The translations under genes were made by a program, and so were the position numbers. Source: Arthrobacter saudimassiliensis (lineage in GTDB: Bacteria > Actinomycetota > Actinomycetes > Actinomycetales > Micrococcaceae). Taken from it: DNA of 64,000 nucleotides. Location: NCBI GenBank assembly GCA_900016675.1, contig LN483071.1, forward strand, positions 1 to 64,000. The letters are read 5' to 3'. The notes below the pieces were generated by a model. It was not told the DNA's origin and made no database searches. It worked only from the letters and a program-made list of their open reading frames with translations. This document shows, piece after piece, positions 21,507 through 29,122 of the stretch (its first letter is position 1; every line of letters begins with the position of its first letter).

Positions 21507-21932
21507 ATGACTGCCGATCAGGGACACCCGGACAGCGACGAACTCAAGGCAGCCCTGCGAAGGATTTTCGATTCCCAGATTCCGAACTACGGAAGCTACA
21601 ACCTGGTGTGCGCATCGCCCGCCGGGGATGACGACCGGCACTACGTGCTGGGCTACCGCTGGAACCCCCTGGAGCTGATCCTCGCCCCCTTCGATCCGCA
21701 GAGCCTTCAGGGCGTTGAAGTCCCGACGTCCGTCGGATCCACCAACCTCGCCCACACCGAGCTGGTCGGGCCCGGACGGCTGACCGTCGCGACGATCACC
21801 GGCCGGGTGTTTACGTTCGAGGTGCACCCGAAGGCCGGCCTGCCGGCCACCGAGGGCGCCGGGGTGATCGAGCAGGCCGCTGACCTGGAGGACTTCACGG
21901 GATTCCTGGCGGAGTTCCGCCGCATCGGCTAG
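21507..21932 (+). CDS. Hypothetical protein
   Basis: A 141-residue soluble protein I do not recognise. It has no signal peptide or membrane segment; the middle reads as beta strands (HYVLGYRWNPLELILAPFD, TVATITGRVFTFEV), compatible with a small alpha/beta fold. ATG at 21507 is 6 nt after TAGACT (21495-21500), a strong leaderless start, which argues for a real gene. Its TAG stop overlaps the stop codon of the convergent dehydrogenase in the tetranucleotide CTAG. Confidence 0.75.
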   Translation: MTADQGHPDSDELKAALRRIFDSQIPNYGSYNLVCASPAGDDDRHYVLGYRWNPLELILAPFDPQSLQGVEVPTSVGSTNLAHTELVGPGRLTVATITGRVFTFEVHPKAGLPATEGAGVIEQAADLEDFTGFLAEFRRIG

Positions 21933-22903
21933 CGTCCACCCCGCGCCCAAGGCCCGGGGATGACAAGGTTCTCCGGTTCCCGGCCTGCGGCCAGGCGGGC
22001 GGCCTGACGCCGCAGCAGGGCAGCGATCCGCGGCGGAAACGCGCCGCTGTTGCCGCCGTTGTGCGGGGTGATCAGGGCGTTGGGCGCCGACCAGAGCGGG
22101 TGGCCGGACGGCAGCGGTTCCGGATCCACGACGTCGAGGGCGGCCCGCAGCCGCCCGGAGACCACTTCCCGGGTCAGGGCCGCGGTGTCGACGACGGGTC
22201 CGCGGGCCACATTGACCACCAGCGCGCCGTCGGGCAGCGCGGCGAGGACCTCGGCATCCACCAGATGGCGGGTGTCCGGGTTCAGGGGGGTGATGATCAC
22301 CAGCACCTCGGCGGTCCGCGCCAGCGCGGTCAGCTCCGCGGGCCCGTGCACCTGCCCGTCCTTGTCGGTGCGTGCCCGGGAGCCCACCCGGGTCAGCTCG
22401 ACGTCGAAGGGCTTCAGCCGCGCTGCAATTTCGCGGCCGATGCCGCCCACTCCCAGCAGCAGGACGCGGCGGTCCGCCAGCCCGGGCCACCGTGCCGGTT
22501 CCCAGGCCTGGCGCTCCTGGCTGCGGACGGCCTCCGGGATGCCCCGCAGCGAGGCGATCATCAGTCCAACGGCCAGTTCGGCGGTTGCCGCTGCATGAAC
22601 TCCCGCCGCGGTGGCAACGGCGGTCTGCGGGCCGATAAGTTCCGGCACGCCGTCGTAGCCCGTGGTCTGGGTCTGCACGAGCTGCAGGCGCGGCGCCCGC
22701 GCCAGCGCCGGGCCCCAGTTCCCCGCGGGGGCGTAGGGCAGCACGACCGCGTCCACATCCGCGGCGTCCACGCCGTCGGGCTCCCCGGCCAGGTCCCACA
22801 CCGCGGCGGTGATGCCCTCCGGAAGCGGGTCCAGCTCACGGAGCAGCTGCGCATCCGGAACGGTGAGCGTGCGGACGGGACGGAACGGAATCTGGTCTGC
22901 CAT
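21929..22903 (-). CDS. D-isomer-specific 2-hydroxyacid dehydrogenase
   Basis: A 324-residue NAD(P)-dependent dehydrogenase. The Rossmann glycine motif VLLLGVGGIGREIAARL lies mid-protein; the catalytic set is the arginine in VVNVARGPVVDTAAL, the glutamate in DVVDPEPLPSGHPLW and the histidine in ALITPHNGGNSG. It resembles GhrA/phosphoglycerate-dehydrogenase-like hydroxypyruvate reductases, but the substrate cannot be fixed. The start at 22903 (MADQIPF) is 7 nt after TAGGCT and replaces a longer upstream frame. It ends in a 4-nt CTAG overlap with the convergent gene. Confidence 0.9.
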   Translation of the reverse strand: MADQIPFRPVRTLTVPDAQLLRELDPLPEGITAAVWDLAGEPDGVDAADVDAVVLPYAPAGNWGPALARAPRLQLVQTQTTGYDGVPELIGPQTAVATAAGVHAAATAELAVGLMIASLRGIPEAVRSQERQAWEPARWPGLADRRVLLLGVGGIGREIAARLKPFDVELTRVGSRARTDKDGQVHGPAELTALARTAEVLVIITPLNPDTRHLVDAEVLAALPDGALVVNVARGPVVDTAALTREVVSGRLRAALDVVDPEPLPSGHPLWSAPNALITPHNGGNSGAFPPRIAALLRRQAARLAAGREPENLVIPGPWARGGR

Positions 22904-22989
22904 GCCCGCCAGCCTACCGGCGCGGTTCGGCGCATCCGGCACCGCCCGGGCCCGTGCCGTCCGGGCGGGTTTACCCCCGGCCGGCGCGG

Positions 22990-23005
22990 TCCTACCGTCG
23001 TAGGA
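22990..23005. promoter_or_regulatory. TCCTAC/GTAGGA inverted repeat
   Basis: TCCTACCGTCGTAGGA, with 6-bp arms and 4-nt spacer, lies about 40 nt upstream of the ATG at 23043 and contains TACCGT, which could be a -10 box. Possible operator; no regulator identified. Confidence 0.3.
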
Positions 23006-23042
23006 GGCTTAAGGCAGTGGGGCAGAGACGGGAGGACCGGCG

Positions 23043-23423
23043 ATGGAACGCTCACAGCTCAGTCGGCTGGTGTTCGCGGGGGCCCTTGCCGGCGGTGCCC
23101 TGCTCGCCGCCCTCCGACGGCGGGCAGGGCGCGGCGCGCCCTCCGAGGGATCCCCGGGCGGCGCCGGCGGCACCGTCCCGCCCGCCCGGAACTCCGTCAC
23201 GGTGACCGTGCGGCGGGGCGGGGAGGGCGCGGCCGGACAGGCGGACGCGCGGCACGGCGCCTGGCGGCGCACGCTCCCCCGCCGGATCCGCACCGGGCCG
23301 CCGGCGCCGGCCGATCCGTCCCCCTCTGAACCGCGGCGGGTCTGGGTGGTGGAGGCAGGCCCGGAGTGGGACGGCGCCCCCGAGGAGTCCGTGATCAGGC
23401 GCCCCGAAGACCCCGAAGTGTGA
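23043..23423 (+). CDS. Hypothetical protein with N-terminal membrane segment
   Basis: A 126-residue protein. Residues about 8-24 (RLVFAGALAGGALLAAL) form one hydrophobic segment; the rest is basic, Pro/Gly/Arg-rich and probably disordered, with a short hydrophobic patch RRVWVVEAGPEW near the C-terminus. The ribosome binding site GGGAGGACC is good. I recognise no family, and the very G+C-rich sequence could inflate an open frame, so the call is moderate. Confidence 0.55.
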   Translation: MERSQLSRLVFAGALAGGALLAALRRRAGRGAPSEGSPGGAGGTVPPARNSVTVTVRRGGEGAAGQADARHGAWRRTLPRRIRTGPPAPADPSPSEPRRVWVVEAGPEWDGAPEESVIRRPEDPEV

Positions 23424-23526
23424 TCTGCCCTACTTTTCCGGCCTGAATTTCAGGTTCCGGGCAAACGGCTGGTAATGTTTCATGTCGTTGCAGCGCACCG
23501 CGGAGATATCCGGCGCAGCGGCAAAT

Positions 23527-23602
23527 GCACCTCTAGCTCAATTGGCAGAGCAATTGACTCTTAATCAATGGGTTCCGGGTTCAAGTCCCGGGGGGTGCAC
23601 CA
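23527..23602 (+). tRNA. tRNA-Lys (anticodon CTT)
   Basis: A 76-nt cloverleaf: acceptor GCACCTC/GGGGTGC, D-stem GCTC/GAGC, anticodon stem ATTGA/TCAAT with loop CTCTTAA (anticodon CTT), T-arm CCGGG-TTCAAGT-CCCGG, discriminator A and encoded CCA (23600-23602). Confidence 0.97.
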
Positions 23603-23607
23603 TCGGG

Positions 23608-23645
23608 AAAGACTCCCGCCGACATCGTCGGCGGGAGTCTTTTTT
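23608..23645 (+). terminator. tRNA-Lys terminator
   Basis: Arms AAAGACTCCCGCCGA and TCGGCGGGAGTCTTT with a short loop, followed by a T-run; a strong intrinsic terminator 6 nt after the tRNA. Confidence 0.9.
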
Positions 23646-23728
23646 AGTTTTGCGGCGTCCGTGCCGGGCGGCCGTGCCCGGGGAGCGCCGGCCGCCGGGC
23701 CGGCACCCGCCCCGCCGGGACGTAAACG

Positions 23729-23772
23729 ACGACGGCGGGAGGAAGGCCCGAAGGCCTTCCTCCCGCCGTCGT
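23729..23772 (-). terminator. MarR gene terminator
   Basis: A perfect 20-bp inverted repeat (left arm 23729-23748, right arm 23753-23772) around a CGAA tetraloop, 15 nt after the MarR stop codon on the minus strand. Confidence 0.8.
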
Positions 23773-23786
23773 GGAAAACGGGGTGG

Positions 23787-24293
23787 CTAGCCGGCGTTCA
23801 GCACCGGAGGCTGCGGCATTCCCGGAGCCGGGTCGATGGCCACCGGAATCCCGGAGACGTCGACGGCGGCCTGCCAGCGCGGGCTGCCCAGTTCGGTGAT
23901 GACCCTGCGCAGCTGGCCGCGCAGTTCCTCGGACATCAGCTCGCCGCCTTCCAGCAGGGTCCGCTCGATGTTCTGTGCCTCACGCAGGGCCTCCCGGCCC
24001 TGGTCGGTGATCGAGACCATGTGGCTGCGTTTGTCCATGTCGTTGCGCACGCGCGTGACATGCCCGTGGCTTTCCAGCCGGGCGAGGGTCTTGCCCATGG
24101 TCTGGGCCTGGACCCGCACCAGCTGGGCCAGGTGGGCCTGCGTCATGGGGCCCTGGGAATCAAGCACGCCCAGGGCGATGACGCCGGCGTGGGTTACTCC
24201 AATGCTGACCAGCCGCTCATTCCAGGCGTGCTCAACAAGCCGTGCGGCAGTCGACAACAGGCGACCGGTGGGCCAACGCTCCATATCCGGCAT
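23787..24293 (-). CDS. MarR-family transcriptional regulator
   Basis: A 168-residue winged-helix regulator. The recognition region reads MTQAHLAQLVRVQAQTMGKTLARLESHGHV, followed by the wing VRNDMDKRSHMVSITDQGREAL, all standard for MarR. No cysteine suggests an OhrR-type redox switch. It is divergent from the bcp peroxidase gene across 146 bp that contain GCCGATCGGC, so it may regulate bcp and itself; this is inference. A GGAAGAG ribosome binding site lies upstream of the ATG at 24293. The C-terminal 25 residues are proline-rich and unusual in length for the family. Confidence 0.9.
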   Translation of the reverse strand: MPDMERWPTGRLLSTAARLVEHAWNERLVSIGVTHAGVIALGVLDSQGPMTQAHLAQLVRVQAQTMGKTLARLESHGHVTRVRNDMDKRSHMVSITDQGREALREAQNIERTLLEGGELMSEELRGQLRRVITELGSPRWQAAVDVSGIPVAIDPAPGMPQPPVLNAG

Positions 24294-24330
24294 AAAGCAG
24301 AACTCTTCCTTTCAGGGGTTCGGATTCAAT

Positions 24331-24345
24331 AGGCCGATCGGCTAG
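24331..24345. promoter_or_regulatory. Palindrome between marR-like gene and bcp
   Basis: GCCGATCGGC, a perfect 10-bp palindrome within AGGCCGATCGGCTAG, lies about 40 nt before the MarR gene start. Position and size would suit a MarR-dimer operator, but the short G+C-rich core could arise by chance. Confidence 0.3.
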
Positions 24346-24439
24346 CCTGAAATCCACTGACTACGATAGCCACCGCAGTCCTGAGCTGTCGCGCGGCCCC
24401 GGGCCCCGCAACCTAATCGATACAAAACAGGAGCACCTG

Positions 24440-24907
24440 ATGTCCAGACTGACCGTCGGCGACGCCGCCCCCGATTTCACCCTCGAAGACTCGGCGTCCT
24501 CCCCGGTCTCGCTGTCCGATTTTTCCGGCCGCAGTGTCATTGTTTACTTTTATCCCGCCGCGGCCACTCCGGGCTGCACCAAGGAAGCCTGCGACTTCCG
24601 TGACAGCCTGGCCGGCCTGCAGCAGTCCGGCTACGCCGTCCTGGGCATCTCGCCCGATCCGGTCAGCAAGCTGTCCAGGTTCGCGGAGGACCAGGGGCTG
24701 AACTTCCCGCTGCTCTCCGACCCGGACCATGCCGTCGCCGAAGCCTACGGCGCCTGGGGCGAGAAGAAGAACTACGGAAAAGTCTATGAAGGACTCATCC
24801 GTTCCACAATCGTGGTCGACCCCGAGGGCGTGGTAAGCCTCGCCCAGTATAACGTCCGGGCGACCGGCCACGTTGCCAAGCTGCGCCGCGACCTCGGCCT
24901 CGACTAG
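24440..24907 (+). CDS. bcp: Thioredoxin-dependent thiol peroxidase (Bcp/PrxQ)
   Basis: A 155-residue peroxiredoxin that reduces hydrogen and organic peroxides using thioredoxin. The peroxidatic cysteine C46 lies in ATPGCTKEACDFRD, and a second cysteine C51 five residues later gives the atypical 2-Cys PrxQ arrangement. YFYPAAATPGCT and the C-terminal IRSTIVVDPEG are typical. AGGAG lies 9 nt before the ATG. It is followed directly by tRNA-Leu on the same strand. Confidence 0.95.
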   Translation: MSRLTVGDAAPDFTLEDSASSPVSLSDFSGRSVIVYFYPAAATPGCTKEACDFRDSLAGLQQSGYAVLGISPDPVSKLSRFAEDQGLNFPLLSDPDHAVAEAYGAWGEKKNYGKVYEGLIRSTIVVDPEGVVSLAQYNVRATGHVAKLRRDLGLD

Positions 24908-24951
24908 GCTCCGGTACACTGTAGGCTGGCCCGGCCCCCCGGGGCGGCCAG

Positions 24952-25033
24952 GCGCGAGTGGCGAAATTGGCAGACGCGCTGGATTTAGGTTCCAGTGTCT
25001 TCGGACGTGGGGGTTCAAGTCCCTCCTCGCGCA
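24952..25033 (+). tRNA. tRNA-Leu (anticodon TAG)
   Basis: An 82-nt class II tRNA: acceptor GCGCGAG/CTCGCGC, anticodon loop TTTAGGT (anticodon TAG) in the CTGGA/TCCAG stem, a long variable arm (TGTCTTCGGACG), T-loop TTCAAGT and discriminator A. CCA is not encoded. Confidence 0.95.
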
Positions 25034-25083
25034 CTTATCCGCCGCCCGGTCCCCCGGACGGCATCCGAGCCCCTTCGGCTCCG

Positions 25084-25117
25084 ACACCCCGACCCATCGG
25101 TCGGGGTGTTTTCTTTT
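25084..25117 (+). terminator. tRNA-Leu terminator
   Basis: ACACCCCGACC and GGTCGGGGTGT enclose CATC and are followed by TTTCTTTT. Beyond it, 25118-25299 contains TAGGCT (25214-25219), a plausible -10 for the following transporter gene, and no gene. Confidence 0.9.
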
Positions 25118-25299
25118 GCCCCGCCACTTCCGGCACGGCTCCGTCGCCGGCCGTGACCCAATTGTGACCACACCCGCCCCTTCCGCCTGCCCGTCCCGGG
25201 CCGTCGATGCCCCTAGGCTCTGTGCATGGCTTGTGTCGCATGACACAGTCGCGGCGCCATCGCGCCGTGACTCACCACTCGCCCCCTAGGAGCACTGAT

Positions 25300-26994
25300 A
25301 TGTCACCTGCTGGCAAGAACGCCGGGCGCCGCCCGTCCGGCAGGCGGGCCTCGGCCATCACGGCCGGACTCGCCATGAGCGCCCTCATCCTCTCCGGCTG
25401 CGCCGAGAGCAACCGCGACGGCGACGCCGGCGGCGGCGGGGAATCCAACGTCGACGGCACGTTCATCTTCGCGGCGTCGTCCGACCCGAAGTCCCTCGAC
25501 CCGGCCTTCGCCTCCGACGGGGAGTCCTTCCGCGTCAGCCGCCAGATCTTCGAAGGACTGGTGGGGGTCAAGGAAGGCACGGCCGATCCCGAGCCGCTGC
25601 TGGCCGAGGACTGGGAAATCTCCGAGGACGGGCTCACCTACACCTTCGACCTTAAGGAAGGCGTGACCTTCCACGACGGCACCGAGTTCAACGGCGAGGC
25701 CGTCTGCGCCAACTTCGACCGGTGGTACAACTTCACCGGCATCCAGCAGGCCGAGAGCCAGGCCTACTACTACCGGATGCTGTTCAAGGGGTTCTCGGAC
25801 ACTCCTGAGGCCGCCACGTACAAGTCCTGCGAAGCGACCGGAGACAACGAGGCCACGGTCACCCTGGCCAAGCCGTTCGCCGGGTTCATCGCCGCCCTGT
25901 CCCTGCCGGCCTTCGCCATGCAGAGCCCCGCCGCGATGGAGGAATACGGCGCCAACAACGCCTCGGGCACCGAGGAGGCTCCGGAGCTGACCGCCTACGC
26001 CAAGGAGCACCCGACGGGCACCGGACCGTTCAAGTTCGAAGGCTGGGAAGTGGGCAACCAGATCACCCTCTCCGCCTACGAGGACTACTGGGGCGAGCAG
26101 GGCCAGGTCACCGACATCATCTTCCGCGTCATTGACGACCCGAACTCCCGCCGCCAGGCCCTGCAGGCCGGCGACATCGATGGCTATGACCTGGTGGCGC
26201 CCGCCGACACCCAGGCCCTGGCCGACGAAGGCTTCAACGTCATTCCCCGCGAGCCTTTCACCATCCTCTACCTGGGCATGAACCAGAAGGTCGAGCAGCT
26301 CGCCGATCCCCTGGTCCGCCAGGCCATCGCCCATGCCATCGACAAGGACGCCCTGGTCCGGCAGACCCTGCCGGAAGGCACCAAGGTGGCCACCCAGTTC
26401 ATCCCCGAAGTGGTCAACGGCTACAACGAGGACGTCACCACCTACGAGTACGACCCCGAGAAGGCAAAGTCGCTGCTGGCGGAGGCCGGCTACCCGGAGG
26501 GCTTCACCGTCGACTTCAACTACCCCACCGGCGTCTCACGCCCGTACATGCCGACGCCGGAACAGGTGTTCTCCAACATCTCGGCCCAGCTGGCCGAGGT
26601 GGGCATCACCGTTGAGGCCAAGCCGGCCAAGTGGTCCCCGGACTACCTGGACCAGGTCCAGGCCACACCCGAGCACGGCCTGCACCTGCTCGGCTGGACC
26701 GGCGACTACAACGACACCGACAACTTCGTCGGCGTGTTCTTCGGCAGCGAGAAGGACGAGTTCGGCTTCAACAACCCGGAGCTGTTCCAGGCCCTGGAGG
26801 ATGCCCGCCAGGTGACCAAGGTCGAGGAACAGACCCCGATGTACGAACAGATCAACGAGGACATCGCACAGTTCCTGCCCGCCGTACCGCTCGCGCACCC
26901 GGCGCCGTCGCTCGCGTTCTCCGAGCGGGTCGAGTCCTACCCGGCCAGCCCCGTCAACGACGAGGTCTTCAACAAGATCAAGCTCACCGAGTAG
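25300..26994 (+). CDS. ABC transporter substrate-binding lipoprotein (peptide/nickel type, SBP family 5)
   Basis: A 564-residue extracytoplasmic binding protein. A basic N-terminus and hydrophobic stretch lead to the lipobox LILSGC with lipidated C34. Family 5 signatures follow: SDPKSLDPAFASDGESFRVSRQIFEGLV, DGLTYTFDLKEGVTFHDGTEF, and PTGTGPFKFEGW. The start at 25300 has CTAGGAGCAC upstream, and the longer frame reads into non-signal sequence. It opens an SBP-permease-permease transcript; a strong hairpin (27007-27045) between it and the permeases would leave excess SBP message. The ligand is probably an oligopeptide or similar compound. Confidence 0.93.
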   Translation: MSPAGKNAGRRPSGRRASAITAGLAMSALILSGCAESNRDGDAGGGGESNVDGTFIFAASSDPKSLDPAFASDGESFRVSRQIFEGLVGVKEGTADPEPLLAEDWEISEDGLTYTFDLKEGVTFHDGTEFNGEAVCANFDRWYNFTGIQQAESQAYYYRMLFKGFSDTPEAATYKSCEATGDNEATVTLAKPFAGFIAALSLPAFAMQSPAAMEEYGANNASGTEEAPELTAYAKEHPTGTGPFKFEGWEVGNQITLSAYEDYWGEQGQVTDIIFRVIDDPNSRRQALQAGDIDGYDLVAPADTQALADEGFNVIPREPFTILYLGMNQKVEQLADPLVRQAIAHAIDKDALVRQTLPEGTKVATQFIPEVVNGYNEDVTTYEYDPEKAKSLLAEAGYPEGFTVDFNYPTGVSRPYMPTPEQVFSNISAQLAEVGITVEAKPAKWSPDYLDQVQATPEHGLHLLGWTGDYNDTDNFVGVFFGSEKDEFGFNNPELFQALEDARQVTKVEEQTPMYEQINEDIAQFLPAVPLAHPAPSLAFSERVESYPASPVNDEVFNKIKLTE

Positions 26995-27006
26995 CGAAAC
27001 CATCCA

Positions 27007-27045
27007 CCGGAAGGCCGGGGACGCGCGCCGTCCCCGGCCTTCCGG
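27007..27045 (+). terminator. Intra-operon hairpin after the binding protein
   Basis: CCGGAAGGCCGGGGACG pairs with CGTCCCCGGCCTTCCGG around a 5-nt loop, 13 nt after the SBP stop and 52 nt before the permease start. Such stems usually cause partial termination or 3'-end protection so that the binding protein outnumbers the permeases. Confidence 0.7.
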
Positions 27046-27096
27046 CCGACCTTTCTCGACTCCTGTCAGCTCCTTCCGGGCTGAGAAAGGACTTCC

Positions 27097-28101
27097 GTGC
27101 TGCGAGTCATCGGCAAACGCCTGCTCCTGCTGGTCCCCACCCTCTTCGGCCTCTCGGTCCTGCTGTTCCTCTGGGTACGCAGCCTTCCGGGCGGCCCCGC
27201 CACCGCCCTGCTGGGCGAAAAGGCGACACCTGAAGCTATTGCACGCATCAATGAGGCCTACGGCTTCGACCGTCCCCTGATCGAGCAGTACCTGACCTAC
27301 GTCGGCAAGCTGCTGCAGGGAGACTTCGGCGTCTCCACCGTCACGGGCCGGCCCGTGCTCGAGGAATTTGCCAACCGTTTTCCCGCGACGCTGGAGCTTG
27401 CCGTCGTCGCCCTGATCTTCGCGATCGCCATCGGCATTCCGCTCGGCTACCTCGCCGCCCGGCACCAGGGGCGGATCCTGGACCACGGCTCCGTGGTCCT
27501 CTCCCTGCTGGGCATCACGATCCCGGTGTTCTTCCTCGCCTTCATGCTCAAGTGGGCCTTCGCCATCCAGCTTGGCTGGTTCCCCACCGACGGCCGGCAG
27601 GACCCGAGGATCAACGCCACGCACGTCACGGAGTTCTATGTCCTGGACGGCCTGCTGACCAGGGAATGGGACGCGTCCTGGGACGCGATCATGCACCTGG
27701 TGCTGCCGGCCATCGCCCTGGGCACCATTCCGCTGGCCATCATCGTGCGCATCACCCGCGCCTCCGTCCTGGAGGTGCAGGGCGCGGACTACGTCCGCAC
27801 CGCCCGCGCCAAGGGCCTGATGGAGAAGACGATCCGCGGCCGGTTCGTGCTGCGCAACGCCATGCTGCCGGTCACCACCACCATCGGTCTGCAGACCGGC
27901 CTGCTGATCTCCGGGGCGGTGCTCACCGAAACGGTGTTCGCCTTCAACGGCATCGGACGCTTCCTGCGGGACGCCATCTTCAACCTGGACTATCCGGTGC
28001 TGCAGGGCTTCATCATTTTCATTGCCGTGGCGTACTCGCTGATCAACCTGCTGGTTGACGTGTCCTACGGCTTCATCGACCCGAGGGTGAGGGTGCAATG
28101 A
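27097..28101 (+). CDS. ABC transporter permease, DppB/OppB type
   Basis: A 334-residue inner-membrane permease. TM1 is LLLLVPTLFGLSVLLFLWV, followed by the DppB-type extracytoplasmic segment with AYGFDRPLIEQYLTYVGKLLQGDFGVS and the BPD-transporter core. The coupling loop reads ITRASVLEVQGADYVRTARAKGL. The GTG start has AGAAAGGAC upstream. Its stop overlaps the next permease's ATG (ATGA), so the two subunits are made together. Confidence 0.93.
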   Translation: MLRVIGKRLLLLVPTLFGLSVLLFLWVRSLPGGPATALLGEKATPEAIARINEAYGFDRPLIEQYLTYVGKLLQGDFGVSTVTGRPVLEEFANRFPATLELAVVALIFAIAIGIPLGYLAARHQGRILDHGSVVLSLLGITIPVFFLAFMLKWAFAIQLGWFPTDGRQDPRINATHVTEFYVLDGLLTREWDASWDAIMHLVLPAIALGTIPLAIIVRITRASVLEVQGADYVRTARAKGLMEKTIRGRFVLRNAMLPVTTTIGLQTGLLISGAVLTETVFAFNGIGRFLRDAIFNLDYPVLQGFIIFIAVAYSLINLLVDVSYGFIDPRVRVQ

Positions 28102-29045
28102 GTACAGTCCTGCCGCCGTCCCCCGGCGGAACCGTCACAACCCCGGACGAGAAGCCGCTGACGGCCGAAGCCCGCGGCAGCGGCATGTGGCGCGACGCCT
28201 TCCGGCGGCTGCGCCGCAACCCGGCGGCCATCGCGGGGGCGGTCATCATCGGTTTGTTCCTGCTGGTGGCCATCCTGGCCCCGGTCCTGGCCCCCTACGG
28301 CGGGGAGGACCTGCCGGGCCGCACGGAAATCACCCCCACCTCCATTCCGGGGCCGGGCGAGCTGGAGGGGTATCCGCTGGGCCTGGACCGCTTCGGCGGG
28401 GACGTGGTGTCCAAGCTGATCTGGGGCGCCCGCGCGTCGCTGCTCATCGGCGTCGTCTCGACCGCGCTCGGCCTGGTCGGCGGTATGATCCTGGGCCTGC
28501 TGGCCGGCGGCTTCGGCGGCTGGGTGGACTCGCTCATCATGCGGTTCGTAGATGTGCTGCTCTCCGTGCCCAACCTGCTGCTGGCCGTGAGCATCGCCGC
28601 CGTGCTGGGGCAGACCCCGGCCGCGGTGATGATCGCCATCGGCGTTTCGCAGGTGCCGATCTTTGCCCGGCTGCTGCGCTCGTCCATGCTCTCCCAGCGC
28701 GGGGCGGACTACATCCTGTCCGCACAGACCCTGGGCCTGAGCCGCAGCACGATCACCATGAGCCATCTGCTGCCCAACAGCGTGGGGCCGGTCATCGTGC
28801 AGGCCACGCTGACCCTTGCCACGGCCGTGATCGACGCCGCGGCGCTGTCCTTCCTGGGCCTGGGCGGCGGCCGGCCGGAATCCGCGGAATGGGGGCGCAT
28901 GCTGACCTACGCCCAGAACGAGCTCGCGGTGGCGCCCCAGCTCGCGTTCCTGCCGGGCATCTGCATCGCCGTGACGGCGCTCGGCTTCACCCTGCTGGGC
29001 GAGTCCCTGCGCGAAGCCCTCGATCCGAAGACCCGGCGCAAGTAG
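28098..29045 (+). CDS. ABC transporter permease, DppC/OppC type
   Basis: A 315-residue permease with the OppC N-terminal segment (WRDAFRRLRRNPAAIAGAVIIGLFLLVAILAPVLAPYG), HPLGxDxxGxD-like GYPLGLDRFGGDVVSKLIWGAR, and the coupling loop SSMLSQRGADYILSAQTLGL. About six TM segments. It completes the membrane part of the importer; its ATPase is encoded convergently just downstream. Confidence 0.93.
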   Translation: MSTVLPPSPGGTVTTPDEKPLTAEARGSGMWRDAFRRLRRNPAAIAGAVIIGLFLLVAILAPVLAPYGGEDLPGRTEITPTSIPGPGELEGYPLGLDRFGGDVVSKLIWGARASLLIGVVSTALGLVGGMILGLLAGGFGGWVDSLIMRFVDVLLSVPNLLLAVSIAAVLGQTPAAVMIAIGVSQVPIFARLLRSSMLSQRGADYILSAQTLGLSRSTITMSHLLPNSVGPVIVQATLTLATAVIDAAALSFLGLGGGRPESAEWGRMLTYAQNELAVAPQLAFLPGICIAVTALGFTLLGESLREALDPKTRRK

Positions 29046-29063
29046 CCGGCGCAGGGCCGACGC

Positions 29064-29105
29064 AAAAGGCTGCGGCCCCGGTTTCCACCGGGGCCGCAGC
29101 CTTTT
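29064..29105. terminator. Bidirectional terminator between permease C and ATPase genes
   Basis: AAAAGGCTGCGGCCCCGG pairs with CCGGGGCCGCAGCCTTTT; A/T ends on both sides make it functional for both convergent genes. Confidence 0.9.
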
Positions 29106-29122
29106 GGTTTTCCGGCCGGCCG

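Noticed and set aside
24413-25246. A 277-codon minus-strand frame over bcp and tRNA-Leu
   Set aside because: It overlaps a functional tRNA and is antisense to a well-defined peroxiredoxin.
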